From: Phallusia mammillata
Lineage: Eukaryota > Chordata > Ascidiacea > Phlebobranchia > Ascidiidae
Assembly: GCA_003260075.1 (NCBI GenBank)
Contig: QLIY01000019.1
Span: 303,949 to 367,948 of the forward strand
Length of the DNA: 64,000 bases
Direction: 5' to 3'
Within the stretch, counting starts at the first letter, position 1. Every line of letters begins with the position of its first letter. Below are positions 1-23,500 of this stretch, one piece after another. Position numbers and translations under genes: made by a program. The notes beneath the pieces are model-generated. The model did no database searches. It saw nothing but the letters and a program-made list of their open reading frames with translations, and had not been told where the DNA came from.

Positions 1-947
1 AAAACGAATTGGGGCACAAATTTGTCCAATACTTGTAAGCCAGAAAAATACCGTCCATTGTGTTTTGTAATTGTCCCTTACAATATCAGGTAAATGTTTT
101 GCCCTGTAATGTTTTGTTCCGGCAGTTTTGATTTTCGGCGCGCCAGGAAATTAACATTTTGAGGTTCAAGTCTCAGTTAAATTTGGAGTTATTTCCACAT
201 CGCCTGTGAAAATGTAATACGTGTAGTTCACCCAGCACATTTGAATTTACGTGTCAGAGTTAAACAGGCTGTTTAGTTATTGTCGACACAGTCATTTGTG
301 TTCTTTAAACAATGGTTTGTGTTTAACCTAAATTGCGGATGTTAACGAACAGTTTCAATATTCCTTCCTTCCTCATAGTAAAACAACATGCACGTAAGGA
401 AGTCTATATGTGGCTAAATCCATTGTTGTGGCGATTTGTAGTAAAATTACCCATTTTTGTCAACAATAAGCAATTATGAAGTCAGACTTTTTCATGATTT
501 CTTATATAGAAAACCGGCGCATCTCAAATATACAGGATCGCATGGTGCATATTAATATCACTTTCAATCGCTTGGTGGACCTTAACATTACTTGGACCAA
601 GTCTTGGTCCCCCCCCCCCATATTAATATCACTTTCAATCGCTTGGTGGACCTTAACATTACTTGGCAGTCTTGGCACACTTTAACTTCGCTAAATGCAC
701 CTTTTTATCGGATTATCGCCAGGTGCACATTTGCATTGCAGTGCATGTTTGTGTCATTTCGAAAAAAGTGTCTGAAATTAACCTTAGTTTGACCAAAATT
801 AGTCATAGTTTTCCACTTTCTATGTTATGGAAAATCCTAATAAAATTTTATTTTTAAGTGCATGTTATCTATGTTTTACTACAGATTGTTGCGACTGTAG
901 ATTCATTTTTAGGCATTTTTTGTGCTTGTGTTTTCTATCAAAACATA
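1..947. other. 5' flank of the CNOT7 gene, no coding gene seen
   Basis: A+T-rich non-coding sequence. The short reading frames here resemble no known protein. It contains the duplicated block around 549-666 and related short repeats up to about 760. A pyrimidine-rich stretch ending in ACAG at about 875-884 could be the acceptor of a 5' UTR intron just before the CNOT7 start codon, but this is only a possibility. Confidence 0.5.
549..666. repeat. 47-bp direct duplication joined by an 11-C run
   Basis: The block 549-595 is repeated at 620-666 with no difference seen. The copies are separated by a short non-repeated stretch and an 11-base C run at 609-619. The same arrangement occurs at several other places in the window, so I take it as a probable assembly join rather than a true tandem duplication. 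The unit (CTTGGTGGACCTTAACATTA) also resembles the minisatellite in RAD51AP1 intron 4. Confidence 0.8.
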
Positions 948-3386
948 ATGCCTGCTCAACAAACAGATGATCCAATAACAGAAGTATGGTCAACTAACAT
1001 AGAGGCAGAATTCAAGAAAATTAGAAAAATTGTCAAGCAATATAACTACATTGCTATGGTGGGTACCAGAAGCTAGGTTTTCCCTCTCAGTCTCAAAGAA
1101 TATTCAACTTTAGTAAAACATTCATTAAATCAGTTTGATTTGTCTACAGGTGAAAAATGTAAAGGAACTAATACCTGACATGGTTTTGCAAAACAAGCTA
1201 AACATACTGTTTATGTTTGTTTAATGTCAAGTTTTTATGTTTGTGTTGCAGGATACGGAGTTTCCTGGAGTTGTGGCTCGGCCAATTGGAGAGTTCCGGA
1301 CTAATTCAGACTATCAGTACCAGCTTTTGCGATGCAATGTTGACATGCTAAAGATCATACAACTGGGCCTCACTTTTATGAATGAAAGTGGTGAAACCCC
1401 CACTGGTGTATCAACTTGGCAGTTCAACTTTAAATTTAACTTGAAGTAAAAGATTTTTTATGGATAAAACAACTTGTGTGAAAAAGCTGCACCTAAACAT
1501 GCAAATCTCGTTTACACTTTAACAATTTCTTTTCTTTAAATGCTGTATATTTTTAATGTTCCTAAACACTTTTAACATATGGCCGTTGGTGACTGTTTGT
1601 CGAAAGGGACCACATAAAGCAGTGGTTCTCAACTAATTTCAGGCCGTGGACCACTAATCCAATGAAATAAATATCATGCACCAGTCCATTGTCAAATAAG
1701 AAAAAAAAAGCATCCGCAACCAGCATGTAGGCTTAAAATATATTATTTAAATACATAATTTAATTTTAAGGAGAGATAACAGATCATAACAAATGGCCAA
1801 TCAAGCAATAAATTCTATGCAACTAGCCTATTTCCAATTCCACCCAAAATATAATTGTACTGTGGAGCACCCAAAAAGTCAAATCCCACCCAAAAAAGAG
1901 AACCACTGACTTCAAGTATATATATACAACATTTACTTTTTATTTTCTTGCAGTGAAGACATGTATGCTCAAGATTCAATTGAGTTGCTTCAGGAATCTG
2001 GGATTCAGTTTAAAAAGCATGAAGCGGAAGGAATAGAACCCTTGTATTTTGCTGAGCTGTTAATGACATCTGGAGTTGTTTTAATGGATAATGTTCACTG
2101 GGTTTCGTTTCACAGGTTTGTTTTTAAATCATGCAAAGGTTTGGAAAGGTGAATTACTTAAACTTTTATGTACATTTTACTGCAGTCATATTGTTGATGT
2201 GTATTGCTAACAAAAGCATGTATATTTAATTTTTATCTTTGCCATTAGTTTCTTTTTATTTAATTACATCATCAGTTGTTATGTTGCAGTGGATATGATT
2301 TTGGGTATTTGCTAAAACTGCTTACAAATAACAACCTGGCAACTGATGAATCAACATTTTTTGAGTTACTCAAGCTTTTCTTTCCTACTATATTTGATGT
2401 CAAGTATCTGATGAGAAGCTGCAAAGCACTAAAGGTACATTTTTTTGTGTCTTTCTTACATTTGTCATTGTTTTAAGAGGAAATTAATTTGAATGTGCCT
2501 TAGGAATTTAACAAGAAGCACAGTAAATACAAAATTGAAATAACACTACTTTTTAGGGAGGTCTGCAAGAGGTGGCTGAACAGTTGGAAGTAAAAAGAGT
2601 TGGATCACAACATCAGGCTGGCAGTGATAGCCTTCTGACTGGATTAACCTTCTTCAAACTAAAAGAAGTATGACTCTTAATCAGTGGTTTCAACCTTTTT
2701 CAACTGGCCCATTTTAACAACCAAATGCAACTGACGATCCCCTTCCAAAAAATTCCATCCTTTTTTAACACCTTGTAGATTACAGTTTGACTGTAGACAG
2801 AAAAAGTTCACTAATTCTTTCAACTTTTTATTCACAACTGCCTAACCTGCATTATCACACATACACACTTAATAAGCAAACTTTTATCATCTAATTTTTC
2901 TGTCTGTTTTATTGTTTCCGTGCCATTCCGCACAGTGGCAAGTTCTTGGATCAATTATCTTCTAAGTCACATAACAAAGCATTTATTTTCATCATAATAG
3001 GACCCAAAACAGGTTGACACGAAGCTCGGTGATTTTTATGTGGTTTATTAAAGGGCAGGATGAAAATACTGAAATATAAACATGTGGTAAATTACAAGGT
3101 TACTAGTGACTTTTTTGGGATAAGTACTTTTTTATTGTTTATCACAAGCCCTTGCACCCTCCAGAAAAAAGGCAAACACCCCCATACCCTTCTAAGGGGG
3201 TTACAAGTTGTAACCCACAGTTCGAAAACCACTGCTCGATTTTTTAATAAATTGTTTGTTGTGTAGAAGTTCTTCGACAATGACAGTGATATATCCAAAC
3301 ATTCTGGCCATTTATATGGATTGGGCAGTTCTTACATACAAAATGGAAATCCATATAGTGCAGAGGAGTACAACAAAAATTCCTGA
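948..3386 (+). CDS. CNOT7: CCR4-NOT deadenylase catalytic subunit CNOT7/CAF1
   Basis: Magnesium-dependent 3'-5' poly(A) exoribonuclease of the CCR4-NOT complex, which shortens mRNA tails in the cytoplasm. Coding exons: 948-1058, 1252-1445, 1954-2115, 2290-2434, 2557-2667, 3267-3386. They sum to 843 nt (280 aa), the usual family length, and all junctions are GT-AG with matching phases. Seen: MDTEFPGV carrying DEDD residues D38 and E40 across the first junction; [10 protein letters not shown] with the third acidic residue near 159; [10 protein letters not shown] with the last Asp near 228; FNFKFNLNEDM and [10 protein letters not shown]. The protein ends in an acidic, polar tail. Introns 2 and 5 carry hAT-type elements. 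The HSPA4-like gene starts about 850 bp downstream on the same strand. It could be named CNOT7 or CNOT8, since the two arose within vertebrates. Family assignment is essentially certain. Confidence 0.96.
1620..1908. mobile_element. hAT-type MITE in CNOT7 intron 2
   Basis: The ends are inverted repeats: CAGTGGTTCTC on the left and GAGAACCACTG on the right, 11 bp matching. The flanking 8-mers ACATAAAG and ACTTCAAG agree at 6 of 8 positions, consistent with an aged 8-bp target duplication. CAGTGGTTCTCAA-type ends are typical of animal hAT elements. There is no coding capacity, so it is non-autonomous. Confidence 0.75.
2682..3234. mobile_element. hAT-type element in CNOT7 intron 5
   Basis: It starts with CAGTGGTTT and ends with AAACCACTG, a 9-bp terminal inverted repeat. 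The flanking 8-mers do not match well. The interior is related to the copy at 5231: both carry a CCTTCAAAAAATTCC-like stretch and a similar pyrimidine-rich tail. It is non-coding and fills almost the whole last intron of CNOT7. Confidence 0.6.
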
Positions 3387-3648
3387 ACTACCCTAAAAAC
3401 TTACATGCAACCTGGGTGAAATTTATCATCTGGAGGACCACACTTGCAACTGAACTGGAAAGCAGGAGTTGTCCTAGTTTCGGGCCAAGGGCCACTGCAA
3501 CGCACAAGAGAACATTACAAGTTCTATGAAGTTTATTTAATACTGAAAAAGTGAAATTACATGTTTGCTTGTGCAAGCTGTTATACTTTGCTGATTATTT
3601 GAACTTGTTTCTTTCTGAACACGATTAAGACACATTGTTCGTTTAAGA

Positions 3649-3654
3649 AATAAA
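3649..3654 (+). promoter_or_regulatory. Candidate CNOT7 polyadenylation signal
   Basis: AATAAA lies about 260 bp after the CNOT7 stop codon. Further AATAAA hexamers follow at 3679 and 3783. Which one is used cannot be told from the sequence. Confidence 0.5.
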
Positions 3655-4055
3655 GAAAATGATTTGTTACTATGTTGAAATAAAAACAGAAGGTCAGCAT
3701 TTACATTTTGTGTATTGAGTTTATTCTCAGGTTACCATGTATTTTTCCAATATACATGGTGGTGCTACAATACCGCAATATGAATAAAAAGTGTTTCATC
3801 AGCTTGTACATATAGTTTTGGGTACTATTTTACAACTGGTTTAAAAGTCGGAGGTAGCTACGGAACAGCAAGACTTTATATTGTTAAGCCGTTTTCTTAC
3901 TCTAATTTACAGAAAAGAAAAAAATACAGGCCGAAAAATAATTTTTTTCATCTTCTCGTATTTTCTTTCGGATGAGGGATAGGATATCATGCCTGAAAAC
4001 TGTGAAATCGCTGTAGCGCAAATGAACATAGTCCAGTGAAGAAAGAGCATGTACC

Positions 4056-4070
4056 AGAAATTTCCAGAAT
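4056..4070 (+). promoter_or_regulatory. Perfect heat-shock element upstream of the HSPA4-like gene
   Basis: AGAAATTTCCAGAAT consists of three perfect alternating nGAAn boxes (nGAAn-nTTCn-nGAAn), the trimer site bound by heat-shock factor HSF1. It ends 170 bp before the ATG of an HSP110-family chaperone, a gene class classically induced by HSF. The motif match is seen directly; that it drives this gene is inference from position and family. Confidence 0.75.
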
Positions 4071-4191
4071 GGAGTTTGAGTTTAAATTAAATGTTGCTTT
4101 CTATTAAGGTGACAACTGATCGTGAAAAAGTGTATGTTTACCATTTACGTAAATATTGTTCTAAACAAACCTGTTTGCTTTAGTTCGTTAA

Positions 4192-15752
<11,561 letters not shown>

Positions 15753-16914
15753 TATAAGTTCAGCATTGTTCTACTGTAAAAATCTCGTTCCTGCGTTAGG
15801 TCAATTTTATTTGGTTAATTTAAGCGCTAGTGACAATGTCTTGGAAGTGTTCCGCTCGTGAGAAAAGTCCCATATCACCTGTGTTTTCCATCGTTTTCGT
15901 CGGATTGAGCTCGGTCGCGAATCCTGCTGCTGTATATGTCAAAAATCTTGTGCCCGGCCCTTCTTGCTTAACACTGGCGCTTAAATTTGCCGCTTGAAAA
16001 GCTGTTTGTACGTTTTGTCAACAGAAAGTCCTACTGAACAGCAGAATTGAGAACCCATTTTGTACATTGCCCTGTCCAGCTGGCAATGTTAAAGCTGCAA
16101 ACTGACTGTACGTTAATTTCTGGTCTTGGCACACTGATATATTTTCAAATTAGTCGTTTTAATCAACTTTTTGGCTGTTTGTTGAGTTGCTGTCGTGTTT
16201 CGTCGTATTAGTGTTGTGCATTTTTCTGTTCTTTGATAGATCAGTTAGTTGTTTCAGTTAAGCTGCTTGACCACACTTGGTTGAAATTTTACTGTGCACC
16301 AACAACTCGAGTATCCCATGTCCAACACATAGTAAACTCCCATGTACTTCCACATACGATTTCGCGACGCGCTTATCAAAATATAATGTATCAGACTGAG
16401 TGGTACACACTGCTCAACTGCTGTTGATTTTTAGATATTACTTAGCCAGGACAGGTTCTTTCTTCAATGCAAAACTTTGAGGTGATGTTACATATTATTT
16501 GCAAGCTGCGTATTTTACAATTGACATTACCGGTATTAGGTATAGTAGTGGACCAACACATTTTATATTGGTAACACAAAGTGCCTTTAAGTGTAGATCT
16601 ATGCAAAAGGTTTTAATCCTACAAGACTTTGCATCGACAGATGAAATATTTGACTTGGGTTTGCTAGCGTATTTTACGGTACTTGTAGCCTGTGGGGCGG
16701 TTGACAGTTCCAGTATTGTGGTTTGTCTGTAATGCAATGCAGGAAATGGTATATTTTTTAATTGAGGGACATGACCGTACATGTTTTTGTTTTCTTTCTG
16801 ACAGTGATGCACCTAATCGGATTAATTTAAGCCGAACCCGAATAATCAACAGCCTTATAAACCGAATTACTTGTGATGCCCTGCGAAGTCATGCGCTACG
16901 GCTTTGGCATAAAC

Positions 16915-17232
16915 CAGTGATTCTCAAACTGTGTGCCGCGGCACACTAGTGTGCCGTGTGAGGTTTCCAAGTGTGCCGCGAAATCTTCTTGTTTTAAAGT
17001 GCAAACATTTCCTGGTGTTTTAAGACTTCAGAATGAAAGACTGGTGTGTATGACAACGTTTCAAAGCTCATATTTTTGTTATTTGTTAATTGAAAGCATC
17101 CTTACCCATCACGATTAGGTTGAAAATTACCATTTTTAAACAACTTTTGTTATGTTTACCTGCAAAGTGTGCCACGACAACATATTTTAGTTCTTTAATG
17201 TGCCGCATGCATAAAAAGTTTGAGAACCACTG
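16915..17232. mobile_element. hAT-type MITE with perfect 8-bp TSD
   Basis: The terminal inverted repeats are CAGTGATTCTCAAACT and AGTTTGAGAACCACTG, 15 of 16 matching. The target duplication GCATAAAC is perfect at 16907-16914 and 17233-17240. The interior has short palindromic GTGTGCCGCGGCACAC-like units. It is 318 bp and non-coding. Confidence 0.93.
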
Positions 17233-17487
17233 GCATAAACACTCAAGTTCGCTACCAACAAAAGAGTAATGCTAGTAAAACTTACCAAAGGAATTTCTGT
17301 GAGTTTATGGATATGAATTTATGCTAGTGGACGCGATGTCAGGTTTGGTGCTGTTTGAAAGATTATTGTGGTATGAAATAAGACGAAACAGACACGTTTT
17401 GCGCTTTAAAGTTGCTCACGAAAAAAACATTAATGGCAGTAAGGTTTGTTGCCGAAAACGAACCTTTGTGAAGATGGCCGATTCAGT

Positions 17488-17774
17488 CATGGGCGCCGGC
17501 AGAAAATTTTGCAAGAGGGGGCAAATTTTGGCTGATACTTTACCGCATCAAGAATTTGTTACATATGAAGCCATAAATCGTGTACTTCACAATTGAGTTG
17601 CCTAAAAGTTAAAGCATTGAACGATGTCACAAATCCCCGCGCTGCCAATTTAATTAGGTTTGCTGCTAAATATGTTAAATTGAGGTACACTGAAATTCCA
17701 AGGGGGGGNGAGGTACACTGAATTTCCAAGGGGGGTCAAGTGCCCCCTCTTGCCCCTACGTGGCGGCGCCCATG
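17488..17774. mobile_element. hAT-type MITE with perfect 8-bp TSD and an internal assembly join
   Basis: The ends are CATGGGCGCCGGCA and its inverted counterpart ending GGCGGCGCCCATG. The target duplication GATTCAGT is perfect at 17480-17487 and 17775-17782. Inside, GAGGTACACTGAA-TTCCAAGG is duplicated on the two sides of an ambiguous base at 17709 (17682-17708 and 17710-17735), so its true length is probably shorter than shown. Confidence 0.9.
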
Positions 17775-20595
17775 GATTCAGTCGAACATATTCAGCAAAT
17801 TTGATAAATCATTACTTTCTATTACCATGTCAAACCACTATCGAAAACATCTAAGAAAACAATGCGTGGTGTGTTTTTTCATACGAAACAATGAGCATTT
17901 ATCAAAACAATCAAATGACAAACGCCATTCTATCAAAGAAGAAGCTTTGAAGTAGGAATATTATTTGCATGTTTTTAGTGTTACGCGTTTCTAGTGTTAT
18001 GTACTCGACCTGCATGCAGGAGTAGGTCTTTGAGTATGCAGTAGGTCTTCTGGGTATGCATTGTGCTGTAATATGACTTGTATACTGTAACTTTTTGTTG
18101 CTAGGATCTGCGATGACCCTATTTACACAACAGGATTTTAAACTTTCTTTTTGTTAATGTGCAGAAACGTATTTGTTGGTGATTTATTAGGCTTGTAAAG
18201 GAAGGAAAAATGCTATAGTGCCGTTGCAACAGGCTAGAAAAAATGAATGCAAGTTTTGACCTATGTAACACTGGACTGGTCGTGAGAAGGGCCGCTTGGT
18301 CAAAAAAGGTTGGGTACAACTAGTACGAGCAAGTCGTCGTTAAACAGAAAAATAATTTGAAAACAGTGTGTGTCGCTATTTAGGCATACCCATAAAACAA
18401 CTCCCCCGCAGCGAAATGCACCAAAAACTTAATTGCACAATGGGTTTAGTGAATGTCCAGCGGCGTTTAAATCTTTCTTGGGGTGTAATCTCATGAACAG
18501 GCTCTTTTTTTCCGATTCAATCAACTGGGCTTTGTTCTGTTGTTGAAAGCACTTGTCCAGTCGAGTTGTCAACGTAGTATGGGCGTTATAGCGTGTATGG
18601 TCAAGCCTGAAACAGCAGAAGAGAAGTACACAAAATATGTGTCTGATGTTCTGTTTGTTTTGTGTAACCTATCTACAAGCCTAGTTAGGGCACTGCTACG
18701 TTTGTCAACAACTTTTGATGTTGTAGTTTTTTTTGTACAATTATAATTTTGAGGGTTTAAAAACTGTTTGAGTTAGTTAGATGTGACTTTAGAAAAATAG
18801 TTTGTTTAATCAGAAACAGTCATTTTAAATCTTAAAAAAACATTTAATGCAACAGTACAGTGAAGCCAAAGATAAGTACAAGCAAAAATTTTTGGTTTAC
18901 AACAAGGTTTTAACAGTGCAGGCAATGTTGCAAATTGCAATTTAAATTAGCCGAACGCATTTTCCTAAAAGATAATAAATTGTTGCTTCCGGATTGACTC
19001 GAAAGCAGCAAAGATGATCAACAAGAAGATGCGTTTATATCTTACAAAAAATAACGCCTTTTTGATGTTGTATTTACCGAAAAACTATTCCTTAGTTCAT
19101 GCAATTAATACATTTGGTCATTATTTAGATTGCTGTATGCAAAAAGCAGTCGTAGCTGCGTATTTTATTTAAAAGTTTAATAAAATTAGCATAACTTCGC
19201 CGTCTTTTGGTTAACATATTGATCCCTAACAACATGTTTACAATTTCCGACGATAACATGATTTACGCCAATCGTGGTCAGTAATCTTATTTTTTACATG
19301 TGTTTTCGAAACGACCAACGTGTTAACAGCGAAGCAGAGTCACGGGAATAAAAAAAGGTGGCGATAGCATACGAAAAAGGGCGGGCTTGACATGTGGTCC
19401 CGGCAACAGCGGTTGAAGAAGGCATGCACCAGCCTGTCATTGACTTCGGACTTCGGAGTGAGCAGGCGCATGTATTGCTTTAGCTTTCTGAAGTTGGTGG
19501 TTGGTTTGGAATAGTAACAAAAGTAGTCTGCGTTTTCGAAAGATTACAAACCGATTTTACCAGGTTGGTCAAATTCCGGCCCAAATCGCTCAATTTGGCC
19601 TGATTTCAGAGCCCTTGGTCGGAGAAATATTTCAAAATCATTTTACACAGAGTTCGATTTTTCAAAGGGGAGCAGTTCGGAGAAAAGGTGTTCATTTTCT
19701 ATTTAGTAAACGTTTTTGCAACCGACAATGCAAACCAACGTTTAGTCGGACGCATAAAGCAAAATGTTAAACTAGAAGGCTTTTGCCTGTAACAAAACGA
19801 GCACGCTCAGCACATAGAATTAACTAGAAATTAATAAAGTTCGTAGGTATAAAGACGGATTTAAAAAAAATAATGTTGTGTGTCACTGGTAGCCTACCTG
19901 ATAGAGCTAAGTGCATACGAAAAACATTTTGGCGATTGCCGGGTCTGATATAGCCTACGATCGGGATGTTTGCACAGAAGGTGGCAAACATACAGAACAA
20001 AAGCAACCATCTAGCCTCCTTTGCACGGCCTATATGTTTTCCAACAATCATTCTCCCTTGAAGCAACAAAATTTGTTCGGGTAGACTGAAGGGTTTCGAG
20101 GACCTCGTTGTTGAGTTCGTTATCGACCATCTTTGGTTGAGCCTGTTGTTCGTTTTGCTGTTTAAACATTTTATACGTTTTAGTTAAACTTGTTAAATAT
20201 GTCCGCCAAAAAAAGCGAGTTTGTCGAAAAACCTTTTCCACAACTTTGAAAAGCGCAATTCGAGAAATGAAAATAACAAAAACATTCCACGCTCCTGCTA
20301 GGTGGAAGCACAAATTACTGTTTAAACATACCCCGAATCGAAAGAGAGAGGGGCTTGTTTCTTTGTGTACAACCTAATCAGTCAACATGACCATATTTGT
20401 GCTTTGAGGCCTGCTGCGTTTGTTATTCTGAACAAAACAATGCGTTGTTTTTATTGACACCAACATGGCGAAAACTATCAGAAATTCTTTTTTGTGTGTG
20501 TTTTGACAATGACATAACTTTTTTTTATGCTAAAATTTATATTTTTGTCGCAGTTTTGCTTGATAAAAGGTTTAGAAAAATATTTTGTGAAAAAT

Positions 20596-23500
20596 ATGGA
20601 TACAGAGAAGCCCATGATCGAGGGGGGAAAGAAAGCAAAGGTACACCTGTTTCATGTTACCAATTTCACAACCATTTAATTATGTATTTTTAATAATGTT
20701 TTTTTTTTTTTGAAGGACGAGCCAGAACGAGAAACATGGGACAAGAAAATCGACTTTTTTCTTTCTTGCATAGGATATGCCGTAGGGCTGGGAAACATTT
20801 GGAGGTTTCCTTATCTTTGCTATAGAAATGGCGGAGGTGGGTAAATCAATCAAATTTAGTTTTATTTTTGATCTCAAACCGCTTGAACGTTGATGCTATG
20901 CCTTTATTGCCACGTTATGGTGGTGAAAATACCGCACCAAAAAGTAGAAAAAAGAACGTTTTCTTATGACATGTTTTCAATAAAATAGTCTGTAATGCGT
21001 CTTATTGGGTTTTCCAAAAATTATAACTTGCGGTAAATTATTTTCCGAAATATCGAGAACATCCACAAAATAATTTATTATGTGTATGATTGGAGTTACT
21101 GTATTTTTAGGCGCGTTTCTTGTTCCCTATTTGATCTTTCTGTTAATTTGCGGCATCCCGCTCTTCTTCCTTGAGCTGTCATTGGGTCAATTCGGAGCTC
21201 TCGGGCCGGTTTCCATCTGGAAAGTTTGTCCAATGTTTAAAGGTATTTTTTTCCAAATAGTTTTAACGAATTTTAACCATCCATCAAAAAATGTATCATC
21301 GATACCAACTATTGTTTCAAATTTTGCAGGTGTTGGCTACTGCATGATTATTATCTCATTTGTGGTGTGTGTCTACTACAACGTGATCATTGCATACAGC
21401 CTTCATTTCATCGTAAATTCGTTTACGTCCACTTTGCCGTGGTCTACATGCAATAACGACTGGAACACTGACTATTGCAGAGACAAGTCATTCAGTAAGC
21501 ATCTTTTTTTCAAGCACTGCTATACAGTTTATTTTTTTTGTTTTTTGTTTTGCTATCAGTTATCTTGTTTAGACAATAGGGTTGTGTAATATCGAGTAGG
21601 GTTATATGCCAAAAGAACAAGAGCAAGGTATACATATATGTGCCAATACCGCCTGTTTATTTAAGCGTATTCCATCAAAAGCTCGAGTGGAGGCTTTGAT
21701 TCCCATCTACGATAAAATCTTGCAAACTAAAATCGTCGAACAAAACTAAAATGTTTGGTCAAGAATTTTGTGCGCCTATTCACAATCGATCAGAATATTT
21801 CGCATTTAAAAGCCATTCATATTGAAGGATCGTTCGGCGGAAAATGGCCATCACTTTCAACAGCGAGGAAAATGTCCACACAATAATGGATTTGGATAAT
21901 ATCAGCGCATTTACAGTTTTCCTTCTGCAAAGCCAGCATAAGCAATAACAAAAAACATGTTTTATAGATTCAACAATAAGCTCCCCGCCAGAATGGACCG
22001 GAGTCAACTGCTCCAAAGGTTTCGGGTGGTTCGATGGAAACGGCCAGACAAACGTATCAGCCGACAACTTGAATGCAGTTTTATATCTGAACCGTAGCGA
22101 CTGGGCGAACACGACCGAAATCAACGGGAGTTGTGTCGAGTTTAAAACTGCTTCCCAGGAATACTTCACGTTAGTATTACCTCAACTTATCGCATAACTT
22201 TATTCTGCGATACGAAATTCGTGCTGTTTTCCAGGTACAAGGTTCTGCGTCTCACGGAAGGGATCGAAGTAACGGGCAACATGCAGTGGGAGTTGTTCGG
22301 TTTTCTCGTACTCGCCTGGGTCATAGTGTTTTTCTGCCTCTTCAAGGGAGTCAAGTGGAGTGGGAAGGTATGGATTTTTGGAAGGCAGAGTGCCGGCCGT
22401 TTCAGAAACACGATCTCGCACACAAAATGGTGCCACATGTAACAATATGGCTGTTTGAAACCAATCAGGATACGGACGATTTCCAGTAACTTGATCGGTT
22501 TCCTCATTACACGATGGGCGCTTTGTAATGCGTTGTTGTGTTCTCGGTTCTGTTTGAAGTAGAATATATACATTTTAGGTTGTTTATTTCACCGCAACCT
22601 TTCCATATGTGGTTCTCTTGATTTTACTCATTCGCGGTGCAATGGAGGAGGGAGCCTACAAGGGTGTAGAGTACTACATAACACCTAACATCACCAAGTT
22701 AGGGGACATACGGGTAAGAAAAATTTAAATATTTTGCCCAATGGTAACCTTGCATTTTTAACGTACCCTGCTGCACCATTGCTCTCAACAAAACAATGCA
22801 ATAAATTATGAACACAATTATACGAAGCGGAAATCGGTGGCTGGTTGAGAGGCTGCCGAAAACAAAAGAGGACCTCGCATCGCATATGGGATCGGCAGCT
22901 TTGAAACTAACCACTTATTTGCACTCTGTACCCAATCATGTAAATCGTAGAGACTTAACCATCTCACATCTACAAGCAAAAAAACTCCAAGAATCTACTT
23001 ACCTACAGTTTACAGTCGCCTAATCCGACCAATGCAACCAGTAACAGTATTAATTTCACAAACTTGAACATTTTTCAACGTTCTGCTCCCATGCAAATCT
23101 ATCACGACACAAGTATGCTACAAACACAAACGTGGTTCTCACATCGCATATGACATCTTTATGTTGTGAATCGCCAACTGATTGCCGTTTTATACCAAAA
23201 ATGGGTGTATAGGTATTCAAGTTGAAAAAAAAGTTGTTTGGTCTCTACAACTTATACACGTTTTGATACTGGAGGGGGGGGGGCAGGTATTCAAGTTGTA
23301 AAAAAAGTTGTTTGGTCTCTACAACTTATACACGTTTTGATACTGGATAGCATAGAGTACAAATTTGCCAACTTTGAATAAATGTAAATCTGCATCCCAA
23401 AAATTGGCATATTTTAGTGATCTTGTATAAAATTTTAGATTAATTATTTAGTTAAATGCGTACACAGGTTTGGTCGGACGCGGCCGTTCAGATTTTCTAC

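Larger units (their letters stand above)
15753..20595. other. Intergenic region between the HSPA4 and SLC6 genes
   Basis: About 4.8 kb with no recognisable gene. It contains two hAT-type MITEs (16915-17232 and 17488-17774). Most of the remainder is unique A+T-rich sequence. A minus-strand reading frame at 20011-20313 (100 aa, with MFKQQNEQQAQPKMVDNE inside) resembles no protein I know. The part near 20300-20595 should hold the SLC6 promoter, but I see no clear core element. Confidence 0.5.

Noticed and set aside
23211-23347. True recent tandem duplication with a G tract as a recombination signal
   Set aside because: The same homopolymer junction recurs at many unrelated sequences, including inside a coding exon; an assembly cause is simpler.
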